11,165 nt of DNA from Patescibacteria group bacterium (GTDB lineage: Bacteria > Patescibacteriota > Minisyncoccia > Phycocordibacterales > UBA12445), in contig JAKLHJ010000026.1 in assembly GCA_022710205.1 (NCBI GenBank), forward strand, positions 1 through 11,165. Reading direction: 5' to 3'. The notes beneath the pieces are model-generated. The model was given only the letters and a program-made list of their open reading frames with translations, was not told the DNA's origin and made no database searches. Position 1 is the first letter of the stretch; every line of letters begins with the position of its first letter. Shown here piece by piece: positions 1 through 6,552 of the stretch. A program made the translations under genes and the position numbers.

Positions 1-880
1 GTGAGGCCACCCTTAACGCCGAATCTGCCGCCCTCATTTTTTCATCGGCCGCGACAAGCGCTGAAATTGCGGAATTTATATTAGTTCTTGATGTTGCTGT
101 TTCTGATTTATATGTATCTAGGGTGGTCTGAGTCAGAGTTGCGTTTGTCGTTAATCCGCTCACGGCAAGCGCCATTTTATCCAAAAAAGATTTTATCTTT
201 TCTAGATTAGCATAAGCCTTAGAAACATATTTGCCGAGATCAGCACCGGAAGACAAGCTTCCGAGAGAAGAATTCCAATTATTCAAAACGCCCTCCAAAA
301 TAACTCTTTCGGCCTTGATTTGATCAGACAAGGTCGCGTCTGCGACAATAAATACCAGCTCGGGGTTGGCGCTTCTTGGGTTGGTGAACATCCTGTCTAC
401 CCTATTTCTTATTGCGTCATCTGATTTCGTATATGCATCGTTTATCTTTTCTACCAATCCCTTTTTTGCGTCCACTAAAGCCGTAGTGGCGCTATCTCTC
501 TCGGCATAAGACACCTCGAGGTCTTCTGTTCTTGCTCCCCTTTTTAACTCATCCAACTTCGCCTCTTGAACCCTTACGCTAGCCTCAGCTTGCAATAGGT
601 TCGCGGCAAGCTCGCTGCTATCCAAAGAAGCCAAAACATCGCCGGCCGATACATGATTCCCCACATCTACATTAAATCTGACAACCTTGCCGAGCCTATC
701 AAAGGCAAGCATGGCGCTTGAGACCGGTTTTACCTTACCGGTAACGCTGACCTCCTGGACTATATCTCTTTTCTCAATAGTAACGTATTCATATGAACCA
801 TTTCCTCCGCTCGAGAAATACAAATACCCCAAGACGACCACAACCAGCGCCACAACAGCGTAAATTATTTTTTTATTCAT
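1..880 (-). CDS. HlyD/MacA-family efflux periplasmic adaptor (partial, C-terminus beyond left edge)
   Basis: My translation of the reverse strand gives 293 residues and no stop before the edge. Residues 5-21 form one hydrophobic N-terminal anchor. Residues 45-87 form a barrel-sandwich (biotinyl-lipoyl) half motif (VTGKVKPV, then VDVGNHVSAGDVLASLD). The GARTEDLEV junction that often follows in MacA-like proteins is at 115-123. From there to the edge lies a long, mostly helical Ala/Lys/Glu/Ser-rich stretch, as expected for the alpha-hairpin. Family knowledge: such adaptors link an inner-membrane ABC or RND pump to export of peptides, drugs or metals. The partner pump is not in the window; it may lie further left. 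In a single-membrane cell the protein would be anchored outside the membrane and would support a MacB-like ABC exporter. The start ATG at 878-880 is preferred because it directly precedes the membrane segment. There is no Shine-Dalgarno sequence. The substrate is unknown. Confidence 0.87.
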   Translation of the reverse strand, partial: MNKKIIYAVVALVVVVLGYLYFSSGGNGSYEYVTIEKRDIVQEVSVTGKVKPVSSAMLAFDRLGKVVRFNVDVGNHVSAGDVLASLDSSELAANLLQAEASVRVQEAKLDELKRGARTEDLEVSYAERDSATTALVDAKKGLVEKINDAYTKSDDAIRNRVDRMFTNPRSANPELVFIVADATLSDQIKAERVILEGVLNNWNSSLGSLSSGADLGKYVSKAYANLEKIKSFLDKMALAVSGLTTNATLTQTTLDTYKSETATSRTNINSAISALVAADEKMRAADSALRVAS

Positions 881-894
881 ATTTTTAAACAAAA

Positions 895-923
895 TTTATA
901 CCTATATATTATACTCCCGACAA
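895..923 (-). promoter_or_regulatory. Putative sigma70-type promoter of the HlyD-like gene
   Basis: On the minus strand TTGTCG (918-923) and TATAAA (895-900) are separated by 17 bp. Transcription would start about 8 nt before the ATG at 880, leaving a very short leader. A second -10-like TATAAT lies at 908-913 but has no good -35. The call rests on sequence match only. Confidence 0.4.
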
Positions 924-956
924 AGAACTACCGCTATTCCCACAATCCCCAACGAA

Positions 957-984
957 TTGATAAATGAGGCAATTGTGATATATT
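957..984 (+). promoter_or_regulatory. Extended -10 promoter of the heptad-repeat gene
   Basis: TTGATA (957-962), a 16-bp spacer, then TGA-TATATT with the TG of an extended -10 at 976-977 and the hexamer at 979-984. The start would be near 991, giving a leader of roughly 33 nt before the ATG at 1024. The 881-1023 gap holds this and the divergent promoter, and nothing else that I can see. Confidence 0.55.
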
Positions 985-1023
985 AATAAACATAAAATTA
1001 ACACTTAAACATAAAACAAAGCG

Positions 1024-1590
1024 ATGCTAAAGAGAATTGTGAGCAGGGAGCAATCCCACACAGACAAGATTACAGACCTCCATAGTAATATTTGGGGAGA
1101 TTTTGGTGATATACGCGGTAGCGTAAAGAATATTTACGGCGACCTCAGGATTCACAAAATTAGCGGTGATACCTCAAAAATAAAAGGCGACATCGGAGGA
1201 ATAACGGGCGATGTCAGCAATGTGTCCGGAGAAGTTACCAGTATAATAGGAGACCTCTCAAACCTATCGGGAGAAGTTAGCGGCATTCGTGGAGACGTAA
1301 GCGGTATTATCGGAGACGCCGGCAATATCAAAGGAAACGTTACAAACATAAGAGGGAACGTCAGCAAGATACAGGGAGATGTCAGCAGAATAATCGGCGA
1401 TGTGGGAGATCTTTCCGGCGATGTAAGCAGATTGTCCGGAAATATTACCAATCTCTCGGGATATGTAAGCAACATCTTCGGCAATACGACAAATCTTAGA
1501 GGCGACGTTAGCAACATTTTTGGGAATGTTAACGGGATAGAGGGTGACGCCACTAACTTACACGGCAACATAGAAGAAATCGCAAAATAA
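1024..1590 (+). CDS. Heptapeptide-repeat protein, probable beta-solenoid
   Basis: A 188-residue protein of unknown function. After about 22 charged residues (Lys/Arg/His/Asp, no signal peptide or membrane segment), residues 23-185 are 23 tandem heptads of the form [I/L/V]-x-G-[D/N/E]-[V/x]-[S/T]-x. Glycine is invariant at the third position, and one two-residue insertion (HK) interrupts repeat 3. Typical units are IRGDVSG, LSGDVSR and IFGNVNG. Regular hydrophobic and glycine positions with polar residues between them suggest a narrow beta-solenoid or beta-roll, by analogy with pentapeptide and hexapeptide solenoids; this fold is inferred. The repeats use many different synonymous codons, so the array is old and kept by selection on protein sequence rather than freshly duplicated. 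It has its own promoter and terminator, so it appears to be a single-gene unit. There is no Shine-Dalgarno sequence. The lack of a leader points to the cytoplasm. Confidence 0.85.
   Translation: MLKRIVSREQSHTDKITDLHSNIWGDFGDIRGSVKNIYGDLRIHKISGDTSKIKGDIGGITGDVSNVSGEVTSIIGDLSNLSGEVSGIRGDVSGIIGDAGNIKGNVTNIRGNVSKIQGDVSRIIGDVGDLSGDVSRLSGNITNLSGYVSNIFGNTTNLRGDVSNIFGNVNGIEGDATNLHGNIEEIAK
1090..1578 (+). repeat. Array of 23 21-bp (heptapeptide) coding repeats
   Basis: In-frame 21-bp period in the gene above, clear at protein level but strongly diverged at DNA level. The Gly codon at the third position of each unit varies among GGA, GGC, GGT and GGG. One unit is 27 bp long (HK insertion). Confidence 0.85.
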
Positions 1591-1600
1591 ATTACACATC

Positions 1601-1628
1601 AAAAACGACCCTCATCAGGGTCGTTTTT
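1601..1628. terminator. Bidirectional rho-independent terminator
   Basis: A perfect 12-bp stem (1601-1612 with 1617-1628) closes a CATC loop. It begins with five A and ends with five T, so it gives a U-tract on either strand. It sits between the convergent ends of the heptad-repeat gene (stop 1590) and the metal ATPase (stop 1632-1634) and can serve both. Confidence 0.9.
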
Positions 1629-1631
1629 GTT

Positions 1632-3467
1632 TTATATCTTTTCTTTAAACAAACGGGAAGAGTTTATGAGAGGGAAAAAATCCGTCGCAAAGTTATAAAA
1701 AGCGGCAAGGACAGGGCCGATTACTCCTGTAAATACTAGGGCAAAACCGACAATATTTGAGATTGCCCAAATAAACATATTCCAACGTATTATTAACTGA
1801 GTCTTTCTACCCAGCCTTATCATTTCAGGAATTCTATTTAAATTATTTGTAAGAATTATTACATCTGCCGCCTCTACCGCTACCGCAGAAGAGCCGTTTC
1901 CCATAGCAATCCCGACATCGGCCCTGGCGAGGCTTGGGGCATCATTTATTCCATCGCCCACCATCCCCACTACCCCGACTTTAGACATTTTTTCTAATTC
2001 TAGGAGCTTCGTTTCCGGGACCATCTTTGCATTAAAATTATTTATACCCAAGTTCGAAGAAACTGTTTTTGTAATCTCTTCATTATCCCCGGTAAAAATT
2101 TGAATATTTTCCACCCCCAAATTTCTAAGGGACTCTACGCTTCTTTTAGCCTCCGGGTGAACAACATCCGCAACCGTTATAACTCCTGAAAATTTTTTGT
2201 TTATATACACTAAAGCTGTAGTGATTTTGTGTTCCAACCTTTCTCTAACCAAAATATCCCGCACTTTTTTATCAAGAACAATTCCTATTTCCGGAAACAA
2301 ATTCTCATTACCGACAGCCACAGTGTCACCGCCAAAAGACGCAAAGACACCCTTGCTTTCATGCCTCTCGAAGGTGTCGGGGTCCGTAATTTCCGATATT
2401 TTTTTATTTGCCTCTTTGAATATGGCTCTGCCTATCGGATGCTCGGAATATTTTTCCGCAGAACCGACCATTTTCCAAAAATATTCTTCAGAGACACCTT
2501 CCTCTAGATGAATACCCTGCACGGCTAGCGTGCCATAAGTCAGTGTGCCTGTTTTATCAAAAACAATAGTCTTCATATTGGCCAATGCATCAAGCCACTG
2601 GCCTCCTTTTATTATTACGCCCCTTCTTGCGGCCCGACCCAAAGATGCCGTCATCGCAAGGGGTATCGCGACGGCCATATCGTCAGCGCAAGCCACCAAA
2701 AAGAGTGACGCCACCATCTTTATATCTTGAGAGAAATAATATGTTACACATCCGAGGATTAGAAGAGCCGGGAGAAATACCTCAGCAAAATTATCCGCCA
2801 ATTTTTCCTGTTTTGATTTATGCGCGGAGGCATTCTTGATTAGCTCCGCAATTCTCTCAACTGTTGAGTTTTTACCGATTCCCGTGGCGCGAATTTTTAT
2901 AAACCCGGACTCATTGAGCGTGGAGCTAAAAACCTCATCCCCGACAACCTTATCAATCGGTAGGGACTCCCCGCTTACAGATGCTTCATTCATAGAAGCC
3001 TTCCCAAAAACAATTTTCCCGTCAACGGGCACCCTGTCGCCGCTTTTTATAAGCACGATATCTCCCTCGACAATCTTATCAATCGCCGTCTCCACCAGAG
3101 CCTCCCCTTTCTCAATAGTCGCCGTAATCGGATTTAATTTCAAAAGCTCCTCTATCGCATGATGAGCTCGAGTCTCGGTAATAAAATCAAGATAATCTGC
3201 GAAGGTAAGCATCAGCGTAATAAAAGCCGCGGAGTCCGGCTCCGCCAAATAAAAAGCGACGGACAGAACAAAAGCATTAAACACTTCTATGCTTATTTTG
3301 AACGACAGCGCATCCTTAAAAGCCTTCACAAACACAGGCACAGAACCGGCAGCGGCAAATATATATAAAAAGATTGATACTTTTGCGCCCGCAAGCGACA
3401 TAAAAAGCAATATAGTAAGAACGGCACCCAAAATATAATTCCTTGTCGGAACATTTAAAAATTTCAT
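1632..3467 (-). CDS. P1B-type heavy-metal translocating ATPase with atypical CADD motif
   Basis: A 611-residue ATP-driven metal pump in the cytoplasmic membrane. Visible landmarks: four hydrophobic segments before the actuator domain (about 10-95), actuator SGES at 165-168, two segments about 229-271, phosphorylation motif DKTGTLT with Asp304, nucleotide-domain HP at 343-344 (the P1B marker), TGDN at 459-462, GDGINDAP at 504-511, and two final segments about 560-600. The protein is short for the family because it has no N-terminal HMA domain and no Cys/His-rich extension. The sixth segment, which normally carries CPC, CPH, SPC or TPC, reads ACADDMAVAIPLA, so C260-A-D-D263 replaces the metal-binding Cys-Pro-x motif. 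The last segment has YNFATDFF before the NSSRLF end. Metal and direction of transport therefore cannot be assigned. It is divergent from the HPF gene, and its -10 box lies directly before the ATG. The P-type ATPase assignment is secure; the substrate is not. Confidence 0.95.
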   Translation of the reverse strand: MKFLNVPTRNYILGAVLTILLFMSLAGAKVSIFLYIFAAAGSVPVFVKAFKDALSFKISIEVFNAFVLSVAFYLAEPDSAAFITLMLTFADYLDFITETRAHHAIEELLKLNPITATIEKGEALVETAIDKIVEGDIVLIKSGDRVPVDGKIVFGKASMNEASVSGESLPIDKVVGDEVFSSTLNESGFIKIRATGIGKNSTVERIAELIKNASAHKSKQEKLADNFAEVFLPALLILGCVTYYFSQDIKMVASLFLVACADDMAVAIPLAMTASLGRAARRGVIIKGGQWLDALANMKTIVFDKTGTLTYGTLAVQGIHLEEGVSEEYFWKMVGSAEKYSEHPIGRAIFKEANKKISEITDPDTFERHESKGVFASFGGDTVAVGNENLFPEIGIVLDKKVRDILVRERLEHKITTALVYINKKFSGVITVADVVHPEAKRSVESLRNLGVENIQIFTGDNEEITKTVSSNLGINNFNAKMVPETKLLELEKMSKVGVVGMVGDGINDAPSLARADVGIAMGNGSSAVAVEAADVIILTNNLNRIPEMIRLGRKTQLIIRWNMFIWAISNIVGFALVFTGVIGPVLAAFYNFATDFFPLINSSRLFKEKI

Positions 3468-3496
3468 TGTTAAATTATAACAAAGTTTGCTAAAAT
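3467..3496 (+). promoter_or_regulatory. Extended -10 promoter of the HPF gene
   Basis: TTGTTA (3467-3472), an 18-bp spacer, and TGC-TAAAAT (hexamer 3491-3496). Transcription would start near 3503. This is downstream of the in-frame ATG at 3501, which supports translation from 3525 instead. It overlaps the divergent ATPase promoter. Confidence 0.5.
3474..3479 (-). promoter_or_regulatory. -10 box of the metal ATPase gene, implying a leaderless transcript
   Basis: A consensus TATAAT on the minus strand is followed by six bases (TTAACA) and then the ATG (3465-3467). The start of transcription would fall on the A of the start codon. No convincing -35 is seen at 3497-3502. Confidence 0.45.
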
Positions 3497-3524
3497 TTGT
3501 ATGTTACTCGTTAATTCTTTTTTT

Positions 3525-3845
3525 ATGAACATAAATATTAAAGGAACAGGTATAGAACTCACTCCGGAGATACGTAGCTATCTCGACAAAAAAATAGCTT
3601 CCCTGGAAAAATTCGTCACGGAAGAAGACACCGGCGCCACAGCCAACATAGAAATCGGCAAAACTACCAATAAGCACAAAAGCGGGATAATATTCTTTAC
3701 TGAAATAAATTTTACAATTAGAAAAGCGGATCTTCGGGTTAAGGCTTTTGGCGATAGCCTAATGGCCTCAATGGATAAGGCCAAAGACATGGCGCTAGAA
3801 AGACTGCGAACAGAAAAAGACAGAACAGCCAGCCATCAACTATAA
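3525..3845 (+). CDS. hpf: Short ribosome hibernation-promoting factor (HPF/RaiA family)
   Basis: A 106-residue protein beginning MNINIKGTGIELTPEIRSYL, the classic start of the family. The secondary-structure pattern is beta-alpha-beta-beta-beta-alpha, with basic residues along the helices (DKKIASLEKF; KAKDMALERLR). In known relatives this domain binds the 30S decoding region, blocks tRNA and mRNA sites and stabilises idle ribosomes under stress. It lacks the C-terminal extension of long HPF, so it would not carry the 100S-dimerising tail. An upstream in-frame ATG at 3501 would add eight residues, but the family alignment and the predicted transcription start both favour 3525. It is a single gene with its own promoter and terminator, divergent from the metal ATPase. 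Confidence 0.92.
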   Translation: MNINIKGTGIELTPEIRSYLDKKIASLEKFVTEEDTGATANIEIGKTTNKHKSGIIFFTEINFTIRKADLRVKAFGDSLMASMDKAKDMALERLRTEKDRTASHQL

Positions 3846-3848
3846 CAC

Positions 3849-3872
3849 AAAAGCCCCTTTCGGGGCTTTTTT
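3849..3872. terminator. Rho-independent terminator between convergent genes
   Basis: A 9-bp stem, AAAAGCCCC (3849-3857) with GGGGCTTTT (3862-3870), encloses a TTTC loop and is followed by more T. The leading A run lets it also act on the minus strand for the 2H phosphoesterase gene ending at 3887. Confidence 0.88.
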
Positions 3873-3886
3873 ATTTGTCGATTATA

Positions 3887-4423
3887 TTAAAGCTTGATCT
3901 CCGCCAATACCTCATAATCCGGCCCGCCGGTTCCCGGCTTTGACTCTATTAAAAGCAAAGTGTCGGCAACCCCCCTCCATCTCACCTCTTCTCTTATTCT
4001 TCTCATCGGCATTCTCTCTATATCCGCAGGCTCAAACCTGGCCAGTGTAAGATGTGTAAAAAAATCGTTTCTGAAATTAGTAATAGCGAGAGCATCCTTA
4101 AGCATTACCCTCAGATCCAAAATTTTTTGAGGAACATCTCCCGTTGTCCAGATAAGTCTTGGGGAGAAATTATTCGGCCCATAAGCTACGGTATCAAAAA
4201 GAATATTGATTCTACCAACCTTGCCCTCTATACCCTTAAGTTTTTCCAAAAGCGCGGGGATGTCTCCCTCAAGCCATGGCGCGATAACTGTAATATGCAG
4301 ATCCTTATCGGAGTTCCATCTTACAGGGAAATTGTGATACTTATTTTTTACCTCAGTAACATTGTATTTTATTTCATCAGGAACCCTGAGTGCCAAAAAT
4401 ACCTTCCTTTTTTCTTCATTCAT
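3887..4423 (-). CDS. 2H phosphoesterase, 2'-5' RNA ligase / RNA 2',3'-cyclic phosphodiesterase family
   Basis: A 178-residue protein, normal size for the LigT/ThpR family. The two catalytic H-x-T motifs of the 2H superfamily are both present: HIT at 43-45 and HLT at 124-126. Each sits in a hydrophobic strand as expected (DLHITVIAPW; FTHLTLARF). The N-terminal VFLALRVPDEI strand-helix is also typical. Relatives open 2',3'-cyclic phosphates on RNA or join 2',5' ends, and act in tRNA and RNA end processing. The exact substrate here is unknown. It is a single minus-strand gene that shares a short regulatory gap with the divergent metal ABC importer. A possible minus promoter (TTCTCA at 4485-4490, TATAAA at 4462-4467) overlaps the inverted repeat there, so both directions could be controlled together. 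Confidence 0.88.
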   Translation of the reverse strand: MNEEKRKVFLALRVPDEIKYNVTEVKNKYHNFPVRWNSDKDLHITVIAPWLEGDIPALLEKLKGIEGKVGRINILFDTVAYGPNNFSPRLIWTTGDVPQKILDLRVMLKDALAITNFRNDFFTHLTLARFEPADIERMPMRRIREEVRWRGVADTLLLIESKPGTGGPDYEVLAEIKL

Positions 4424-4465
4424 ATAATAGATAATTACAAGCTGATATTACTTTATTACCCTTTA

Positions 4466-4497
4466 TAACATATTCATAAACGATTGAGAATATGTTA
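4466..4497. promoter_or_regulatory. Perfect inverted repeat, candidate operator for the metal importer
   Basis: TAACATATTC (4466-4475) and its exact complement GAATATGTTA (4488-4497) are separated by 12 bp, so the half sites are 22 bp (about two helical turns) apart. The repeat lies 13 bp upstream of the importer start codon and covers the expected -35 region, where a repressor would act. Identity of the regulator (Fur, Zur, MntR or other) cannot be read from the sequence. Confidence 0.6.
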
Positions 4498-4500
4498 CGA

Positions 4501-4506
4501 TATAAA
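4501..4506 (+). promoter_or_regulatory. Possible -10 box of the metal importer operon
   Basis: TATAAA lies four bases before the ATG at 4511, which would give a leaderless or nearly leaderless mRNA. TTGAGA at 4484-4489 is too close (11 bp) to be a normal -35. Weak support. Confidence 0.3.
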
Positions 4507-4510
4507 AACA

Positions 4511-5209
4511 ATGAATGACAAAATATTAGAAACAAAAGACTTGTCGGTCACCCTAGAAGGAAGACAGGTTATACAAGACATTAGCCTCTCCATAGAACGA
4601 AATACCATATTAGCCATCATCGGCCCTAACGGCGCCGGGAAAAGCGTTTTATTAAGAACGCTCCTCGGTCTTGTGCCGCATTCGGGTGAAGTTAAGTGGC
4701 AAAAAGGTGTAAAGATCGGTTATGTCCCCCAAAAAGTGTCTATTGAGAAAGATTTTCCTCTTTCTGTTATAGAATTTCTTAAGCTCAAAAAAAATGCCGA
4801 TGGCGTCGAAGATGCCCTTCAAAACACAGGGCTAAAGGGACACCAGATACTCCATAGACAAATAAGCGACCTGTCCGGAGGAGAACTACAAAGGGTCCTC
4901 ATCGCATGGGCCATTATAGGGAACCCGGACATCCTTCTTTTTGACGAGCCCCTAACCGGTATAGATATAGGAGGAGAAGAAACTATCTATCATCTTTTGG
5001 GAAAGTTAAAAAAGGAGCGAGGCACGACGATAATACTCGTATCCCACGATATAAGCGTTGTATACAAATATGCCGATACGGTGCTGTGCCTTAATAAAAA
5101 ACAAATATGTTTAGGCAAACCGAACGAAGTAATAAACAAAGACACGGAGAAAAAACTTTATAGTGAATTAGAAGGTTTTTATAAGCACGACCACGAACAC
5201 CATAAATAA
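4511..5209 (+). CDS. Metal ABC importer ATP-binding protein (ZnuC/MntB-like)
   Basis: A 232-residue ABC ATPase with all motifs intact: Walker A GPNGAGKS at 38-45, Q-loop Q74 in YVPQK, signature LSGGELQR at 121-128, Walker B ILLFDEP at 141-147 and the switch His179 in VSHD. Its closest family by feel is the zinc/manganese/iron group, confirmed by the ABC-3 permease one base downstream. The last residues (KHDHEHHK) form a short His-rich tail that may sense or hold metal. The first ATG in frame is at 4484, but 4511 is preferred: the next residues (MNDKILETKDLSV) are a typical start, and the earlier nine codons would run through the inverted repeat. It powers metal uptake with the next gene. No substrate-binding lipoprotein gene is in the window. 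Confidence 0.93.
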   Translation: MNDKILETKDLSVTLEGRQVIQDISLSIERNTILAIIGPNGAGKSVLLRTLLGLVPHSGEVKWQKGVKIGYVPQKVSIEKDFPLSVIEFLKLKKNADGVEDALQNTGLKGHQILHRQISDLSGGELQRVLIAWAIIGNPDILLFDEPLTGIDIGGEETIYHLLGKLKKERGTTIILVSHDISVVYKYADTVLCLNKKQICLGKPNEVINKDTEKKLYSELEGFYKHDHEHHK

Positions 5210-5210
5210 A

Positions 5211-5981
5211 ATGACGAACGAACTAAACTTATTAAGTCTTGCTACGGGAATTTTTGTCGGCGGAGCGGCCGGTTATATCGGTAGTTTTATGGTCCTTAGA
5301 AGAATGTCTCTCGTCGGGGATGCCTTATCTCACGTAGCGCTTCCCGGCCTTGCCATAGCCCTTCTTTTTAATATAAATCCATTTATAGGAGCGTTCTCGT
5401 TCTTATTTGTCGCCACTCTAAGCATTTGGGTGATGGAACAAAAAACAACTCTTCCGATAGATACGATTTTTGGAGTATTTTTCACGGCGAGCTTGGCCAT
5501 AGGTATCTTGATAACGCCTGAAGCCGAATTACTTGAGGCTCTGTTCGGCGACATAACAAAAATTACACCTATCGAAGCCGCTGTCGCCATAATTCTCTCA
5601 ATCGTAATAATTGCCGCAACTCGGGCAATATCAAAGAACGAACTGCTGGGGATAATTTCAAACGATCTCGCCATATCTGAGGGGGTAAATATCTCAAAGA
5701 CAAACCTTGCCTACCTTATGCTTGTCGCACTCATTGTGGCCCTGGGCATTAAGGCCGTCGGGACCATCCTCACGGGAGCGCTGGTCATAATCCCCGCGGC
5801 ATCAGCAAAAAACATCGCTTCAAATTTTAGAGATTATTCTTTTTACAGCCTACTATTCGGCTCACTAAGCGCCGTTATCGGGATTATCGTAGTGCAACAA
5901 ACCGGACTCTCTTCCGGTCCGGTTGTTATACTTTCTAGCGTCGCTATTTTTATTCTTTCTCTTATATTTAAGAAGGAGTAG
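5211..5981 (+). CDS. Metal ABC importer permease, ABC-3 family (ZnuB/MntC-like)
   Basis: A 256-residue membrane protein with about seven or eight hydrophobic helices. Family signatures are clear: GDALSHVALPG at 36-46, the coupling-loop region GTILTGALVIIPAASA at 184-199 and SGPVVIL at 235-241. It forms the membrane channel for zinc, manganese or iron uptake and should dimerise and dock onto the ATPase. It starts one base after the ATPase stop (TAA-a-ATG), so the two are almost certainly co-transcribed and translationally coupled. Its stop (5979-5981) is a single base from the stop of a convergent gene, with no terminator hairpin between. Which metal is carried is not visible. Confidence 0.94.
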   Translation: MTNELNLLSLATGIFVGGAAGYIGSFMVLRRMSLVGDALSHVALPGLAIALLFNINPFIGAFSFLFVATLSIWVMEQKTTLPIDTIFGVFFTASLAIGILITPEAELLEALFGDITKITPIEAAVAIILSIVIIAATRAISKNELLGIISNDLAISEGVNISKTNLAYLMLVALIVALGIKAVGTILTGALVIIPAASAKNIASNFRDYSFYSLLFGSLSAVIGIIVVQQTGLSSGPVVILSSVAIFILSLIFKKE

Positions 5982-5982
5982 G

Positions 5983-6162
5983 CTAGGCTTCTATATCTAC
6001 TAGTTGGCCCTTGTGGGGTTCTAGATTTTCGCGCCTTTCACCGTCGCTTCTTTCCCCCTCCTCTCTATTTTTGTCTATCGGCGCAACCGGGTCTATCTCA
6101 CCGCCTTCTTTTATTGGAGCGGGTCGAAACGGCTTCTCCGCCCACCCGGAAATACCAAACAT
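5983..6162 (-). CDS. Small charged protein of unknown function (59 aa)
   Basis: It begins MFGISGWAEKPFRPAPIKEGG and continues as a hydrophilic tail rich in Glu, Arg, Asp and Pro, probably unstructured. The ATG (6160-6162) overlaps the stop of the upstream two-helix gene in a TAATG, a common arrangement for translational coupling, and this is why I start it here. The frame is open a further 38 codons upstream, but that part would lie wholly inside the two-helix gene. I recognise no family. It fills the gap up to one base from the permease stop, which favours a real gene, but it could be a chance frame. Confidence 0.45.
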   Translation of the reverse strand: MFGISGWAEKPFRPAPIKEGGEIDPVAPIDKNREEGERSDGERRENLEPHKGQLVDIEA

Positions 6163-6371
6163 TAGATAAGCGTTTTGATATAATATGCGGTCAAAAGAGC
6201 GGCGGTGAAAAAGAAGGCTCCCCAGAAACACTTTGACCACAAAAGGCTTGTGCCGGGCACAGAGCAGGTCTTGCACATAGCAAAATATTCTAAATATACA
6301 TTATACCAAGCAAAAAGCGTTCCTCCGACGAGGATAGCTAAAAGCAGATAAACGGCTGTTTGTAGAGTCAT
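6162..6371 (-). CDS. Small two-helix membrane protein with a CxxC loop (69 aa)
   Basis: Residues 4-22 and about 47-66 are strongly hydrophobic helices. The loop between them carries Cys33 and Cys36 (CKTC) and Cys48 (SKCFWG), with aromatic residues (WYNVYLEYF) ahead of it. Three cysteines in a short loop suggest metal binding or a redox pair, but I do not recognise a family. Overlaps the next gene by one base (TAATG), so the two are probably one operon. A TATAAT on the minus strand at 6400-6405 is a possible -10, without a clear -35. It neighbours the metal importer but points toward it, so a joint role is only a guess. Confidence 0.65.
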   Translation of the reverse strand: MTLQTAVYLLLAILVGGTLFAWYNVYLEYFAMCKTCSVPGTSLLWSKCFWGAFFFTAALLTAYYIKTLI

Positions 6372-6422
6372 GTTAATAAAATTAAACTTATAATTATTAA
6401 TTATACATCTCGCCTAAATATT

Positions 6423-6450
6423 TTGCATTTTCTCTAGGATTTGATAAGAT
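6423..6450 (+). promoter_or_regulatory. Extended -10 promoter of the tRNA gene
   Basis: TTGCAT (6423-6428), a 16-bp spacer and TGA-TAAGAT (hexamer 6445-6450). Start expected near 6457, about 24 nt before the mature tRNA. The TGA-extended -10 resembles the one at 976-984. Confidence 0.5.
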
Positions 6451-6480
6451 AATTCTCAGTTCTTTTATAGAGCAAAACAT

Positions 6481-6552
6481 TCCGCGGTAGCTCAGTGGTA
6501 GAGCGACCGCCTGTTAAGCGGTTGGTCGCAGGTTCGAATCCTGCCCGCGGAG
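6481..6552 (+). tRNA. tRNA-Asn (GTT)
   Basis: A complete 72-nt cloverleaf. The acceptor TCCGCGG pairs with CCGCGGA, followed by discriminator G. The D arm is GCTC/GAGC. The anticodon stem ACCGC/GCGGT closes the loop CTGTTAA with anticodon GTT. The T arm is GCAGG-TTCGAAT-CCTGC. All stems are perfect. The 3' CCA is not encoded (TAAA follows), so it must be added by a nucleotidyltransferase. Confidence 0.97.

Noticed and set aside
1152..1571. 139-residue open frame antisense to the heptad-repeat gene
   Set aside because: It is open only because the 21-bp repeat avoids stops in that frame. The plus-strand frame has the promoter, terminator and sensible residue pattern.
3501..3524. ATG at 3501 as the HPF start
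   Set aside because: It lies at or before the predicted transcription start, and adds residues (MLLVNSFF) not typical of the family.
6163..6276. Longer start (97 residues) for the small charged minus-strand protein
   Set aside because: The extra part lies entirely inside the two-helix membrane gene in another frame, whereas the ATG in the TAATG overlap gives a natural coupled start.
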